NCBI GenBank assembly: GCA_030247885.1
Contig: JAPDRO010000006.1
Span: 186,001-250,000 of the forward strand
DNA from: Taxawa tesnikishii (nom. ined.)
Taxonomy: Eukaryota; Ascomycota; Dothideomycetes; Dothideales
Direction of reading: 5' to 3'
DNA length: 64,000 nucleotides
Shown here: one piece after another, positions 49,411-60,431 of the stretch
Numbering within the stretch: position 1 is the first letter of the stretch
Layout: every line of letters starts with the position of its first letter
Translations under genes and position numbers: made by a program
Notes under the pieces: generated by a model
The model's input: only the letters and a program-made list of their open reading frames with translations
Told to the model about the DNA's origin: nothing
Database searches by the model: none

Positions 49411-51842
49411 TCAAGCCAAGATGGCGCCTTCGTTGCCTCTCTTCCCATCAACCAATTTCTCCACCTTGACCTCCGCACCGTTCCTGAGCAAGTTCTCAAG
49501 TCCTCGCTTTGGGCAGCTTCCCATGTAGCTGCAAGGCTTCGTCCGACGCCAGAGCGGTGAGTCGCGGCAGCTAGAAAACCAGAGCTCACAGCCAAGGACA
49601 AGGACGACCAATCCAGTGACAGTCCCGATGAGTTCTAGGGAATTTAGAGATTCTGCAAGAGGCAGGCAAATAAGGGTGATGGCGACGGCAAAGCGTATGA
49701 GAAGGCGATGACGCTTGCGCATGCGCAGGGTGGAGAGTTCTTTGTGGACGTTTGCGATGGCAATGATGCCTGTAAAGTTGTTAGTGTGCTTCCTATATTT
49801 TCTTCGACACGGTACGCGAACCCATGCACGCCAAGGCGACTCCCAGTCCACCGCAATAAAACCATTTGATCCCTTGGTTGATCTCGTGCTCGCTCCGGCC
49901 TTGGTAAGTCTCCGTAAGGTCTTCCACGTCCGCATGATCAGTATCGCTCGCGGCTACAAGCCTTGACAGCGCACCGCCGGCCAGAACGAAGCTCATGATG
50001 AATGGGAGATGCGCGAAGAGCCAGAGCATGGCAGAGGCCTTGTGTCGCCGGATGGCGTGCATGGAAAGGTTGGCACCGTCAACTTCGAAGTAGAGCCAGT
50101 TGAAGCAGTACGCTTGCACGAGACCTAGAACGGCTTTACCGAAAAACGCGTTCAGGCCCATAGACGCACGGTTCTGATAAAGCATGGCGACTACGGTATA
50201 GCCGAAGACAAGCGTGACAAAAGCGTTGGTACGCTCTGTCTTGTGTTCGATGTTCAGCGCTGCTGTTCAGTCAGCCAGTGCTCTGTACGGTCAGTCACGC
50301 TGATCAGTATCCTTGACGGTCAGTTCAACCGGCTGGCTGACTGCTATCCTGGGGTAATAGCATCGCCAGGCGACCGATCAACTAAATCTCTGATGCCCCA
50401 TAGCTGTCGTGAATGGCTAGAGGAAAGTATGATGAATCCGGACTCTTGAATATCACAGTAGTTACGGCAACGAGGAGACAGTGTGGTTGCGTTGTGATAG
50501 CAGTCAATCAGTCGGTTGGAGTGACTGTTGAGAACGCTGGCGCTGATCGGATGTCATGGAGGTTCTGGCGAACACCCGGTGTGTACTTGCCTGGATAGAA
50601 TTCGAAAGCACTCTCCACTCTCTCTTTCATCTTGGGACCGAGGCAACTGGCAAGCTTGGGGACAAGATGAGCCGTTGCCGCGCAGGCATCAACAAAGATG
50701 GCAAGCCAGATGAGCGCAAGCTGTTGAGGATAAGCCACGTATATGCTTCCAATCCACAGAGCCGCTCCGATCAGGTGCGTTACGACAAGAGTGATCATGA
50801 CATAACGGATCATCGGTATGAGAAAGGCCACTATGATCAGGTATGTCGCCATGTACAGTCTTGCTGTCAGGTAGAAAGCAATCATCTGCGAGTAGGTGGT
50901 GTCGAATGCTTCTGTGATGTTTGTCGTGTAGCCGAAGAGACAGGCGAGCAGGAACAGGACGGAAATACGCTGGTAGATGTCGTTGGTCTCGAACCAGCTG
51001 ATCAGCATGGTCATGTCGTTCCAGATCTTGTAACTCAGAGTGAAGGTTATGACGAAACGGAGCAAGGACAGTCCGGTGGGATGTTCCGAGGCAAAATCAC
51101 CGTTGATGGCAATGATGCCGACATACAGCAGGTCTACAAAGAGCTCGAAGCTCTGGACTTCTTCCTGGTCGGACGCCCTCCATAGAAGACCTTTGTGGAA
51201 GTATTGTCGTACAATGGGCTTCTGGAAGAACTTGAGCGGCGATGCGTAGTCGGTCAGACTCGATCCTTTTGCCTCGGAGATTGAAGACCTTGGGGTTGTC
51301 GTGCCCGAGCGACCAGGACTGTCGCTGTCGTAGCTACCTGCGTTCACGGGCTCATCAGGCTCCGACTGTCAGCTCGCGACAGCGTACTTACGTAGATGTG
51401 CGCTGTATCCATATTTCGAGAAGTTGGCGTTAAGCTCTATCCCATGAGACGTTACCTGGCTAAGCTCGTTCGCCAAGGTGTCAAGCTCGGCATGAACGTC
51501 GTGAAACTGGCTGTACAGTTCGCTGTGTTGTTCTCGAAACTCGTCCCGACGTCGTTCGTGATGACTGTGCGCTTGACGAAGGGCCTCGAGATGCTCTGGC
51601 GAGCCGCTTATGTACAGATCAAAGGGTTCAGCTGTTCCGCTGAGGTGTCGGCGAAGGCTCTCGGCCTCACTTGGAGACGCCGCTACATGGACGCGGCGGC
51701 CCTCTGGAGAGAGAAAGTGTCGGAGTCTGGCCCCGCGGTGGTGATGGCCGTGGTGTGGATTTACGGATTGGGTGTCGATGTGCAGCCCGTCTTTCGACTC
51801 GCCGCCAGCTCCTGCCATGGTGAGTCGCTTGAGCCGCAGCAA
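49411..51842 (-). CDS. LtrA-like multi-pass membrane protein
   Basis: About 664 residues. Exons 51392..51842, 50591..51337, 49822..50259, 49411..49769. The family signature is clear: RASDQEEVQSFELFVDLLYV, many hydrophobic helices, then NIEHKTERTNAFVTLVFGYT and GKAVLGLVQAYCFNWLYFEV. This is the low-temperature-requirement A family; the fungal role is unknown. The N-terminal 150 residues are cytosolic-type and His/Glu-rich. The third exon joins as FEFYP|A|LNIEHK across a 331-base intron with a GC-AG pair (donor GCAAGT at 50590, acceptor CAGCAG ending at 50260). That intron contains a MITE. The ATG at 51842 is the first in frame; a second lies eight codons in. Confidence 0.85.
50305..50539. mobile_element. 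hAT-like MITE inside an LtrA intron
   Basis: 235 bases with ~45-base terminal inverted repeats: plus-strand start CAGTATCCTTGACGGTCAG, end CTGTTGAGAACGCTG. The arms share blocks such as CAACCGRCTG and GACTGCTATC on pairing. Flanks are ACGCTGAT (50297-50304) and GCGCTGAT (50540-50547), an 8-base target duplication with one mismatch. CAG termini plus an 8-base duplication are hAT features. No coding capacity. Removing it and one duplicate leaves an intron of about 88 bases. Confidence 0.7.
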
Positions 51843-52393
51843 GCGTTACTGCATACAAGATCAAACGACAATCTCGTGATGAAGCGAGACAGCAGGAGGT
51901 GAAGGTCTAATGAATGCACGTGCCAAGGTGCGATACATTGTTTGATAATAAAGTGCTGACTCTTATTCATCCTCTGGCGCCACGCTAAATTCGGTCTACA
52001 TGCTGGATGCAGCTCGCACCACGCGCTTTGATGTCTTGGCCGTGAACGGGAGGATGGATTCAACGATCAAGAAGCCGCACATATTGAGGAGAAGACACGA
52101 CGAAGAACAATTAGCGGGGCTGAACCGGGGAAGCCGGACTTGATCCTTGACGTTAGGTCTCTGACCAATCAGGACGCATGCTTTCGCCCGATAAACCCGC
52201 ACTGCAGAGCACCGCCTATCGGCACCGCTGTCCATCTCAGCCGCGTAGAGTGTGTTGTCCGTACGAACAAGCCTATAAAATCTCTCACCCCTCAACACAA
52301 CCGTTGAGACAAGCTGAACGCGAGGCACAATATCGGATCTGCCTTATATATACCCCGCTGCAATGGCCTCTTCCCTCTCACCCCCTACGAAAC
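51843..52393. promoter_or_regulatory. Divergent promoter with TATA-like box
   Basis: Between LtrA-like and hydrolase starts. TATATATA at 52345..52352 lies about 42 bases upstream of the hydrolase ATG. An out-of-frame ATG at 52363 lies between them. Confidence 0.45.
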
Positions 52394-53721
52394 ATGTTTT
52401 CCAAGAAGAAGGACGCGCAAGACAAAGCCATCGAAATCGCATGCAACAAGTCGTTTCATCGCTCCCTCGTCGTGCCAGCGTCTGGAGATCATGGCCCGCT
52501 TCGCGTGACATATGCTACCACTCGCAACTTCGAGAATCGCGAAGATGCGGCGACTCTGCCAACAGTTCTTTTCCACGAAGGCATGATGGCCTCCAGGCTC
52601 ATGGTGTTATCTATAGACCACATTGCGGAAACGTCAGGCGTAAGATTCATATTCGTGGACAGGTACGGTGCTGCCACTACCTGCCAACATCACGATCAAA
52701 GTATCAGCACTTCCGGGCAGTTGCACCGCTGACGTGCGTCCAGGCCTGGCTTCGGAGGTTCCACTGCTGTCCCTATCAACAAAAGGGTCGACGTCTGGAT
52801 TGAGACCGTCCCACTGCTGCTGAGAGAGCTAGGAGTCAGGCACGTCGTGTTGGCCTCGCATAGCGCTGGCATCGTTTATCTCCTCAACACAATGCTGCGC
52901 TTGCCACACATACTGCATCCCGAGAGGCCACTCGTCGCAATCCTAGGTACGTTCACTCGCCCTCTCGACCATCCACTAATCCCAACTTCATGGTGCAAGA
53001 CAGGATTGCTGACTCCACGCAGCTCCATGGGTACATCCGAAACACTCCGACGTCGCGCTTCTGAGCGTGGCCTCGAAACTTCCCATCCCAATGATAGGAA
53101 GCTTCGGCGCAATACAGAAGTTCATCGTCACGAACATCATGCCCGTCTCATCGTACAGTGGTGGTGTTCTCGAGACCGTCACATCCGCCTTTCGGAACGG
53201 GCATCCCACTGAGGACACCGGCGAGGCCACAATCCTCGCCGCCTACGGAATCGACAAAGCGACGTACGAGGCGCTGGAAAAGCTGCAGATCCAATATTTC
53301 TTCGCCGAAGATCCTACGTAAGTTTCGAGTCTCTCGGTAGTCTAATCTCTCCCTAAGAGACTGATGGACTGATTCGTGTGGCAGGGGCGTAAAGGACGAA
53401 ACGCTCGTCTGCCTTAGAAAGAGCGGGCTCGGGACGTGGGGTATGTGTGAAGACTTTGAGCTTTACGTTCGGGATCTTGTCGGGCGACGGAGCGCAGCCG
53501 ATGCGGCACCGATGAGAATCCTGGCTTTCTTCTCGGAGTCCGACATGATGATCGGAAAAGGCGGTCAACGTTACTTTGAAGAGTGCTTCCGGAACGTGGA
53601 TATGGAGGGCGGCATGCAGTTCGAGACTTTTACTATACCGGGTACTAACCACGAGACGCTGGTGTCGCCGCAGAAAGAAGCGTGGGGTAGGATTCTAGAG
53701 GAGATCGCGAAGAGTGGTTGA
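52394..53721 (+). CDS. Alpha/beta hydrolase
   Basis: About 367 residues in four exons: 52394..52662, 52744..52946, 53023..53317, 53385..53721. All introns have GTACG or GTAAGT donors and CAG acceptors, and phases agree. Motifs: VLFHEGMMASRLM, FVDRPGFGGST (HG-like and PGFG turns), nucleophile ASHSAGIVYL, acid FFSESDMMIG and histidine GTNHETLV. Cytosolic by its N-terminus. The fold suits an esterase or epoxide-hydrolase-like enzyme; substrate unknown. A clean gene, head-to-head with the LtrA-like gene. Confidence 0.85.
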
Positions 53722-54009
53722 AGGTGGCGAGAGCAAGAACCAGGTGTTTGTCAGACTTCGGTATGCGACAGAAATTACCCGCCCTCTCTTCAAACGCTTT
53801 GGTTTCCAGCCCTTCAAGATCTTGTTGGCGCAAACAGTTCGCATTCGGATGATGGAGCGCGTGCGTCCTGTGCCAATCGCACTCTTCCTTATCTCTCTCA
53901 TTTGACACAAACAAGTCATGCGCCGTTCCACACATCATGAGGCTTTAGTCTGATGACTTTGACGTTGGTGCCAGACAAAAGAGAAGGCAGCGACACAGCG
54001 CGAAGCCGG

Positions 54010-54016
54010 TATAAAA
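54010..54016 (+). promoter_or_regulatory. TATA box
   Basis: TATAAAA about 57 bases upstream of the ATG at 54073. It decides the start of the SH3 gene, because the earlier in-frame ATG at 53953 lies upstream of this box. Confidence 0.5.
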
Positions 54017-54072
54017 CCGTGACGTTCCTGCCCCCACGGGCACGGTACAAAGACCGTACGACACGCGTAACC

Positions 54073-55224
54073 ATGGTCAACGACAAGTGCAAAAAACCGG
54101 CGCGCAACAAACCGGCGCGAAACAAACCTCTTCCCCCTCTGCCTCCACTGGATCGTGAAACTCCGGAGATGCAGCTCCTTGCCGCCAACAACCAGCATCA
54201 CACTCGCAGCCCTGAGGATGATGGTAGAAGATACGCGCGTATCTGGAGAACAGAGGACACTAACACCGGTGAAGGTACCAACGCAGCTATCGCACAACCC
54301 GTCGCAGCCGTCAACAGCACCGCAAACTCCAGGCACGCAGCCACAGCGCCTGTAGCCTCCGCTGCCTCCGCTCGGGGTCCATCGGCGCCTCCGACCCCTG
54401 CAGCGTCCCGATATCTGACATACAGGGCGCTGTATGACTTCGATGGTCGGACCAGTGGCGAGCTAGGTTTGCAGAAAGACGAGCTCGTCATCGTGACACA
54501 GAAGGGGAATGAAGGCTGGTGGCTCGTTCACCGATCGGACCGCTCAGCATCCGGTTGGGTACCCTCCACGTACCTCGATCCTGAGAGCGACTGGGAAGAC
54601 ATTGCAGAATGCTCTCATCTCATCGAGGCGCGGTATCTCCTGGATAGAGCCGGGACTACCCTGGGAGAACCTGACGCCCACGTGGATGAAGCTTCCAAAG
54701 AACATACTGGCATACTTGAGAGGCTCCAAGAAGGGTATCGATGGCTCCGGGAAGAGTGGCAAGACGGCTCGTTCTGTCCTCTGTGCAACAACTCGACCAC
54801 CTTCCGTGAGTGCTCCCGTGTCGATGCGTGAGTCTGTTGCTGATGGCGTAGTGCAGAAGCGCAAACGGACTGCGTGCTCGAGCAACTCTTCCAACAACTC
54901 CAGTGGCTCCAACATCTCCGGCGAAGCAACTGGCGAAAAGTCACATTCTACTCAGTGATCAGGAAAAGCTCAACGGGAGCCAAGTACAGAGTCCTGGCGA
55001 TCGTGACACAAGCTCGCACCAGAAGAGGCTATCGGATTAGATATCAAGGATTGTCAAGACGTCCCATCACAGATGCAGAATGCAGTGAAGAGCAGAGGAA
55101 AGAGTTGAAGACATGGAACAGGGATGAGGAGAAAAGGACGCGGTTGCTGCGTCTCTCCGCGCTTCGTCGGTTTGTGGTTGGGAAAGGGGAGCCATTACAG
55201 ACCTGTGTGAAGCAAGCACGATAG
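54073..55224 (+). CDS. SH3-domain protein
   Basis: 366 residues. Exons 54073..54805 and 54857..55224. Start chosen at 54073 (ACCATGG context, TATA upstream). The N-terminus has a tandem KPARNKPARNKP and a PLPPLPPL proline stretch. The SH3 domain at residues ~115-175 contains YRALYDFDG, ELVIVTQKGNEGWWLVHR and GWVPSTYL, with the ALYDF, WW and P-x-x-Y ligand-binding positions all present. The wording is close to myosin-I-type SH3 domains. After the intron, a helical basic C-terminus follows (VLEQLFQQLQWLQHLRRSNW). Probably an adaptor; the proline stretch could bind its own SH3. Role unknown. Confidence 0.75.
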
Positions 55225-55353
55225 GGCCACAAGAACGTGATGACATGCAAGTCTCGGCAACTCGATTGGTGTCCTTGTGTGTGAATCAGAATATGCAGTA
55301 TTTTCCCGGTTTTTGTCTCAATTGAGTTAGGACGCAATCGTTTCTGAACCCAC

Positions 55354-56208
55354 TCATTTTCCCATCATGCCACCATCAACAGTCAAGGCCGTCCCACTAA
55401 CGAAGTCGCTCGCCGGACTCGCCAAAAGATGACCGCTCCACGCAAGTCGCTCGGATCACCCCACTTGGCAGCAGGTGTGCGGTCGACTACGTAGTCGTAG
55501 AAGCCCTTGTACTTGGGATCGGTAGCGTACTGCTCGGTCAGGTGGGTCTGGAAGTAGCCCGGGCAGATGGCGTTGACTTGGATCCCCTTGCTTGCCCACT
55601 CGTTGCTGAATGCTTTGGTCATCTGCAATACACCGCCCTTTGCAGCGGCATAAGGGGAGATGTTCGTTCCACCGACGAAGCAGGTGATCGAACCGATGTT
55701 GATGATCTTGCCCGGGCGGCCTTTTTCGAGTAGCCGCTTGCCGAATTCTTGCGCTGCTACGTATGTTGCTTTGAGATTGACGGCGAAAACCTCATGAAGG
55801 CGTCAGCTGCTACGAGAGTGCGTTTCACGGAGCTGGTCGCAAGACATACATCGTCAATGTCCTGGTCCTCGAGCTCCTCGACCTTGCCTCTTCTCTGGAT
55901 GCCGGCGCAGTTCAACAGGATGTCTGCTTCGATGCCCTTCCCCAGATCTCCTTGAAGGCTTTTCGGAGATCAGCAGAGCTCGAGACGTCGCACTCGATCT
56001 GAGTGAATGTCCGCTCTGCGTGCTCCACTTTCGACTGAAGCTCAGAAACCTGCGCACGGTGTGGCCTTTGGATGGAGACGACGTTTGCACCCGCTTCGGC
56101 GAGAGCTACCGCCATTGCAAGACCGAGGCCGCTGGTGCCTCCCGTCACGACGGCTGTCTTGCCTGCAAGCGAGAAGAGCTCAGCTACGGCTGGAGGTGCT
56201 TGTGCCAT
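55354..56208 (-). CDS. Short-chain dehydrogenase/reductase
   Basis: About 265 residues. Starts at ATG 56208. Motifs: GKTAVVTGGTSGLGLAMA (cofactor TGxxxGxG), ECDVSS, LNCAGIQ (NNAG-like), NIGSIT with the catalytic serine, SPYAAAKGG (YxxxK) and the end ALTVDGG. Intron 55791..55849 (GTATGT, acceptor GAG). Closest in wording to 2-deoxy-D-gluconate 3-dehydrogenase or gluconate 5-dehydrogenase-like SDRs; the substrate is not certain. One base seems missing near 55938 and one T at the AAAA run 55424-55427 (plus strand). The conserved VDGG C-terminus appears only if the latter is allowed for. Confidence 0.85.
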
Positions 56209-57132
56209 TGTCGTGGTGCTGTTGCTAGAGTGCCACGGGTTCGGGCTGTTCCAAGTGAGTGCCACAGATGCGAGTGTGTTAACGTTAACAGTGCTGGTTC
56301 TGGAAAGAAGTGGCAGGGCAGACAGATATAAGTTCGAGGCGTATGATAGAAGAGTGACCACATACTAAGCAGTGTATTACAGACTGCATGAATTTCTGAT
56401 CGATGCCGTCAGAGCCGGGCAAGGATTATGGGTCATGGGTGTTTTCCTCGGACCTCGCATCTCTCTTTGCGTACACGTGAATGCAGAGAGCGGCAGCAAC
56501 CGCGTGGGGAATACCTTCTGCTCATGCTGCTGCCGTCCCAAGGTAGCCAAGCCAACAGCAGGCTACGGACAGGAGAGAGGAGGTGTGTATAGGGCGAAGA
56601 GCAAAGCAAGGCGGCGGAAGATTGGTGTTAGGTATGACGTGCATGATGCAGGGCGCACAGAGCAGCATGAAAGTCGCGTTTTGTTGACTTTTGGCCAGCC
56701 CGGCTCCTTTTGGGCTGTACACGAGTAGTAGCTACAGTACTATACTTGTAGTTTACTCGAGTACCTGCCGACCGTTGTCCGGATAACTGCTTGCTGTATC
56801 ATCTCATCTGCAAGCCAAGCGCTCGTTGCCAATGCAAGTGCAATAGAGGTATTCCTGTAAGCTGGCCCCATTCCAATCTACAATACATACGCTGTGGCAG
56901 GACGCGTCTGTCGGCGGGAGCACGCGCTTGTCTCACCTCGAGACACTCCCTGCCCATGCCCATGCCCATGCTCTCCCCTGCGCTGCAATAATCATGCATT
57001 GTACCGCACTTGATCCCCGCCAAACAGACGGTTGACCTGCATGTCATAGTGATAGTGATAGTGCTCAGCTCCGTACACTATTAGGCGCCACGTCGTTGAA
57101 TTTGCTAACGTTGTTGTTTCTTCCCTTCAGCT
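56209..57132. other. Upstream region of SDR and of the disordered-protein gene
   Basis: About 920 bases between divergent genes. A CTTCCCTTCAG just before the ATG at 57133 may be a 5' UTR intron acceptor. No gene seen. Confidence 0.4.
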
Positions 57133-58965
57133 ATGTCCATACATCGAACCAGTAGCGGCGTCCGAACCCTTCGTGCTGTGTTCGAAAACCAAGAACCTAC
57201 CTCCCCAGACACACGTGGCCGCTCGCCCAACGGCCGTCTTACAACACCCGGCGACAGACCTCTCTCCAAAGTTCGCACCAGCTTCGTCCCCGTCGACGGA
57301 GGAAACGACACGACAATGGAATCCGACGAGCTGTCTAAGCAAGAATCCCAACACCGTACCAGCTCAGGTCGTCGGCCGAGCTTCAGTCTTGACGAGAGCA
57401 ACGATGCTACTACACTGGAGAGGCTGAGGAGCACTATATCCGAGGAGAAGGAGGCCAGGCGAGAGAGTGTCCAAGTGGAGGAGACTGTCCCTGAAGAAGC
57501 CATCAAGGAGACCCCTACCGGCGAAACCCCTGCTGCTGTCGAGGCCAAGGACTACATGGCGGCAGGTATCCATCAAGGCAGCAAGCTCCAAGAGATGACA
57601 CTCCCTGACGAGGACACGCCTGCTGCGAACCCGGACAAACCAGTGACGGCTGTCGAGGAGGAGCCGGGCAAGATGCAGCCATTGCCAAACGAGACTTCAG
57701 GGGATGCGCTTACCAAGGGCACGAAAAGTGAAGAGCGGGAGAGCACAACGGACCAACAGTCTGCGCCCACAGACCCAGCTGCACTACTTGCTGCTCCCAA
57801 TGCTGCCGACAACGACAGCGCCAACGCGCCTGCCCCTACGCCTTCGATCACCGAGACCGCTCCTGCTGAGGGCGCTCCTGCCTCCACCCCGCTCAGGACC
57901 CCGAAGAAGTCAACCGTTCAGAAGTCTGTCTCTACCCCGGCCACTGCAGGCAAGGGAGTCAAGGAAAGCCCCGCAAAGACAAACCAAAGTGCTCAAAAAC
58001 CATCAGCGCTATCCGGCCTAACACCGAAGCCAACCGCATCGCCTAGACCTTCCACCTCCGGTGGCGCTCCCAAGACACCAACGTCTGCCAAATCTCCTTC
58101 ATTTGCCAGGTCGCCAACATCTTCGAGGAAACCAGCTCCCGCCTCGCTTACCTCGCCAAAACCTGCTACGCCCTCAACAAAGACTCTTGCCTCGCGGCCC
58201 AGCAGAAGTTCATTAACCGCCCAAACCGCATCTTCTGCTGCAAAGGCGAAACCACAAGGAGCTTCGGACGCTGCTGCCAAGCCTAGCAAAACCTCGCCCA
58301 CCGCAGCAAGGTCAAGGCCCAAGTCACCAACCAGGCCGGTCAAACTGTCTTCTCACCTGTTAGCTCCTACAGCTTCCTCAGCAGCCAAGCATGACACGCA
58401 ACAGGCCAAGACCAATGGGCATCTGTCGGCCAGCCAAAGATCGCATCCTCCGGCTCGGGCACAAGCCCGGCCAGCAGCCACCGGTAAGCCAGCCGCTCGC
58501 TCTTCGCTCGCCTCCTCGACAACCAAGCGTCCCGAGTCACGCACTGGCGCAAGAACAGCCAAATCCACTGCCGCGCCAGACGAAGGCTTCCTCGCACGCA
58601 TGATGCGGCCAACCCAGAGCTCCGCCGGTAAGCTCCACGACAAAGTCGATGCTCCGACTCACAGCACCGTACAACGAGCAAAGTCCGTGATCAAGGGGAG
58701 GACTGCTGGAAAACCCGCCACCTCGGCTGCGAAGAAGGAAAAGTCCACCTCAAGGCCCAACACTTCTGGCAAGGCGAGCGCTCCGGCTTCTGATGCGCCA
58801 CCGGTGCCTGCCGCTGTGAACGGGGAGGCAGCGCCTGGAGGAGCAGCACCTCAAGAGGCATCCGCCGCAGATGCTTTTGTCGACGGCGGAGCGACTCCGC
58901 AGGTTGAGCCCGATGCTCAGGAGGGAGCGGATACGCCTGCTTTCAACGAAGCGACTATACGCTAG
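57133..58965 (+). CDS. Large intrinsically disordered Pro/Ser/Thr/Ala-rich protein
   Basis: 610 residues in one exon, no stop or frame change. Composition is dominated by Pro, Ser, Thr, Ala and Lys, with repeated short blocks such as SPRPST, TPTSAKSPSFARSPTSSR and RPKSPTRPVKLSSHLLAPTA. A conserved island, EGFLARMMRPTQSSAGKLHD, sits near the C-terminus; proteins with this island are widespread in Pezizomycotina and are often named mucin-like without evidence. There is no signal peptide, so it is probably intracellular. S/T-P sites suggest phosphorylation; the basic charge suggests microtubule or nucleic-acid binding. Both are inference. Confidence 0.75.
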   Translation: MSIHRTSSGVRTLRAVFENQEPTSPDTRGRSPNGRLTTPGDRPLSKVRTSFVPVDGGNDTTMESDELSKQESQHRTSSGRRPSFSLDESNDATTLERLRSTISEEKEARRESVQVEETVPEEAIKETPTGETPAAVEAKDYMAAGIHQGSKLQEMTLPDEDTPAANPDKPVTAVEEEPGKMQPLPNETSGDALTKGTKSEERESTTDQQSAPTDPAALLAAPNAADNDSANAPAPTPSITETAPAEGAPASTPLRTPKKSTVQKSVSTPATAGKGVKESPAKTNQSAQKPSALSGLTPKPTASPRPSTSGGAPKTPTSAKSPSFARSPTSSRKPAPASLTSPKPATPSTKTLASRPSRSSLTAQTASSAAKAKPQGASDAAAKPSKTSPTAARSRPKSPTRPVKLSSHLLAPTASSAAKHDTQQAKTNGHLSASQRSHPPARAQARPAATGKPAARSSLASSTTKRPESRTGARTAKSTAAPDEGFLARMMRPTQSSAGKLHDKVDAPTHSTVQRAKSVIKGRTAGKPATSAAKKEKSTSRPNTSGKASAPASDAPPVPAAVNGEAAPGGAAPQEASAADAFVDGGATPQVEPDAQEGADTPAFNEATIR

Positions 58966-59585
58966 AAGCGCAACCGCTGTTCTAATCCGTTCTGGGCAAG
59001 TAATCTGCGCTACGTTGCAAGAGATTCAAGTTGTCGGTTTCCGTCGAGATTGAGGGACAGTTCTCAAGGGACCTGCTAGGGTTTCTAGGTCTTCGGACCT
59101 GGTCCGTAAACGCTTTTCAGCTGTTGGTCGTGTGTACTTCTATTTCTGCTTGGTTCTTTAGCGGTCGTTTTCATCCTGTATCTTGTAACCGAGAGACACG
59201 GCATGGTGCTGGCTGTATCGATCTCTCGTTCTGCCTGATTCCTTCCATGACGCGAACATTGGCTTGTTCATGTGCTGTACCCTTCCAACCCTCCACCTTC
59301 TCAGCACGTTCGCGCCGATTTCCTTTCGTAGTGTCAAACCCACTCGAAAGCAAGTGAAAAGACGGATCCGTGCTTCTCCTTTTCACTTACGCTTCGGCAC
59401 ACCTTGATCTGCCGTTATCTACAACACTCGCTCTCAATCTTCACCTCCGATTCTCACCGCCCACCTCTCAACCACCGTTACTCGGCCCGAGCCTAAAGAT
59501 ACCATGGCCCAGTGGTCGATATGAACGACCGGAATCCGGAAAAGATATGCTTCGGAGTTCTGATCAGCATTACAGAGTATGTGAG
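58966..59585. other. Convergent 3' flanks
   Basis: About 620 bases between the ends of two genes. No feature recognised. Confidence 0.4.
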
Positions 59586-60431
59586 CTATAGGTCCAGCAT
59601 AATGGGAACATATCGGCTCGTGCTGCTGACGTCGGAGCAGCCAAACCACACGCTCTTGTCCGTCGCTCCGCGCGCCTCTCCATACGCCGCGCCGCCGTGC
59701 CAGCGAAAATGCAGCACGCCCATTGCGTGAATAGGCGAGAGACGCAGGGTCCGTAGGGAAGACGGATTCACACGCTCGATCGAAATGCGGAGGACTACGA
59801 GCAGCGCTTCAATGGGCGTGAAGCCTACCCAGCCTGGATCGCCGTTGCAGGCGATGGTGAGGGTATCGATGTTTGTCAGAAGTGTCAAGATGCGTGTCCA
59901 CTCCTCCAACAGCGTCGCATCAACTTCACTCGGTCGCGGTGGAGTTGGTAGAGAGCGACTGTCCCGATTGTCCTGATGGTCTCCTGGATCTGGCCAGTGC
60001 GGAGAGCCTGCGAGAGGACCGCCGATGTGCGCGTCCACGAGCAGATTTCTGTGCGGTGAGAGTGCAGTGGATATGAGGTGCTCGGCGCTCGGGGCCCCGC
60101 GCAGCGTTTCCGTACTCCAGAGACCGGAATCTCGCCTGAAGAGATGCGTGCTGCGCGATGGTGCGAATCCAATCTTGATGACGAGGTGGCGGCAGTGCTG
60201 CGAGACGGCTTCGAGGTCGCGGATGGAGGTTGAGCCCGTGGGTGGTGTGCATACGTAGAGGGTGTGGAGGAGAGACGGGATCTGTGGTTCGAGCAGCTTG
60301 TGCAGTGTTTTCGATACACTGCGGAGCGTGAGCAGATCGCCTGTTGAACGCACGAAGTTGAGGATGGTGAGGGTGATGCGCTGGTCCTTGAGACCGGTAG
60401 AGATCAATGTTGCTTCGAGTAAGGATGCCAT
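59586..60431 (-). CDS. F-box-like hypothetical protein
   Basis: 281 residues in one frame from ATG 60431. The N-terminus resembles a degenerate F-box (TLTILNFVRSTGDLLTLRSV, SKTLHKLLEPQI). The rest alternates short strands and helices without repeats I can name. It includes LEEWTRILTLLTNIDTLTIA and SSLRTLRLSPIHAMG, which look like leucine-rich segments. The end (YVPIMLDL) is abrupt, so the frame may be truncated or continue after an unrecognised intron. F-box assignment is weak. Confidence 0.5.
   Translation of the reverse strand: MASLLEATLISTGLKDQRITLTILNFVRSTGDLLTLRSVSKTLHKLLEPQIPSLLHTLYVCTPPTGSTSIRDLEAVSQHCRHLVIKIGFAPSRSTHLFRRDSGLWSTETLRGAPSAEHLISTALSPHRNLLVDAHIGGPLAGSPHWPDPGDHQDNRDSRSLPTPPRPSEVDATLLEEWTRILTLLTNIDTLTIACNGDPGWVGFTPIEALLVVLRISIERVNPSSLRTLRLSPIHAMGVLHFRWHGGAAYGEARGATDKSVWFGCSDVSSTSRYVPIMLDL

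Noticed and set aside
54874-55224. Separate small gene after the SH3 frame
   Set aside because: The donor at 54806 and acceptor at 54856 join it in phase to the SH3 protein.
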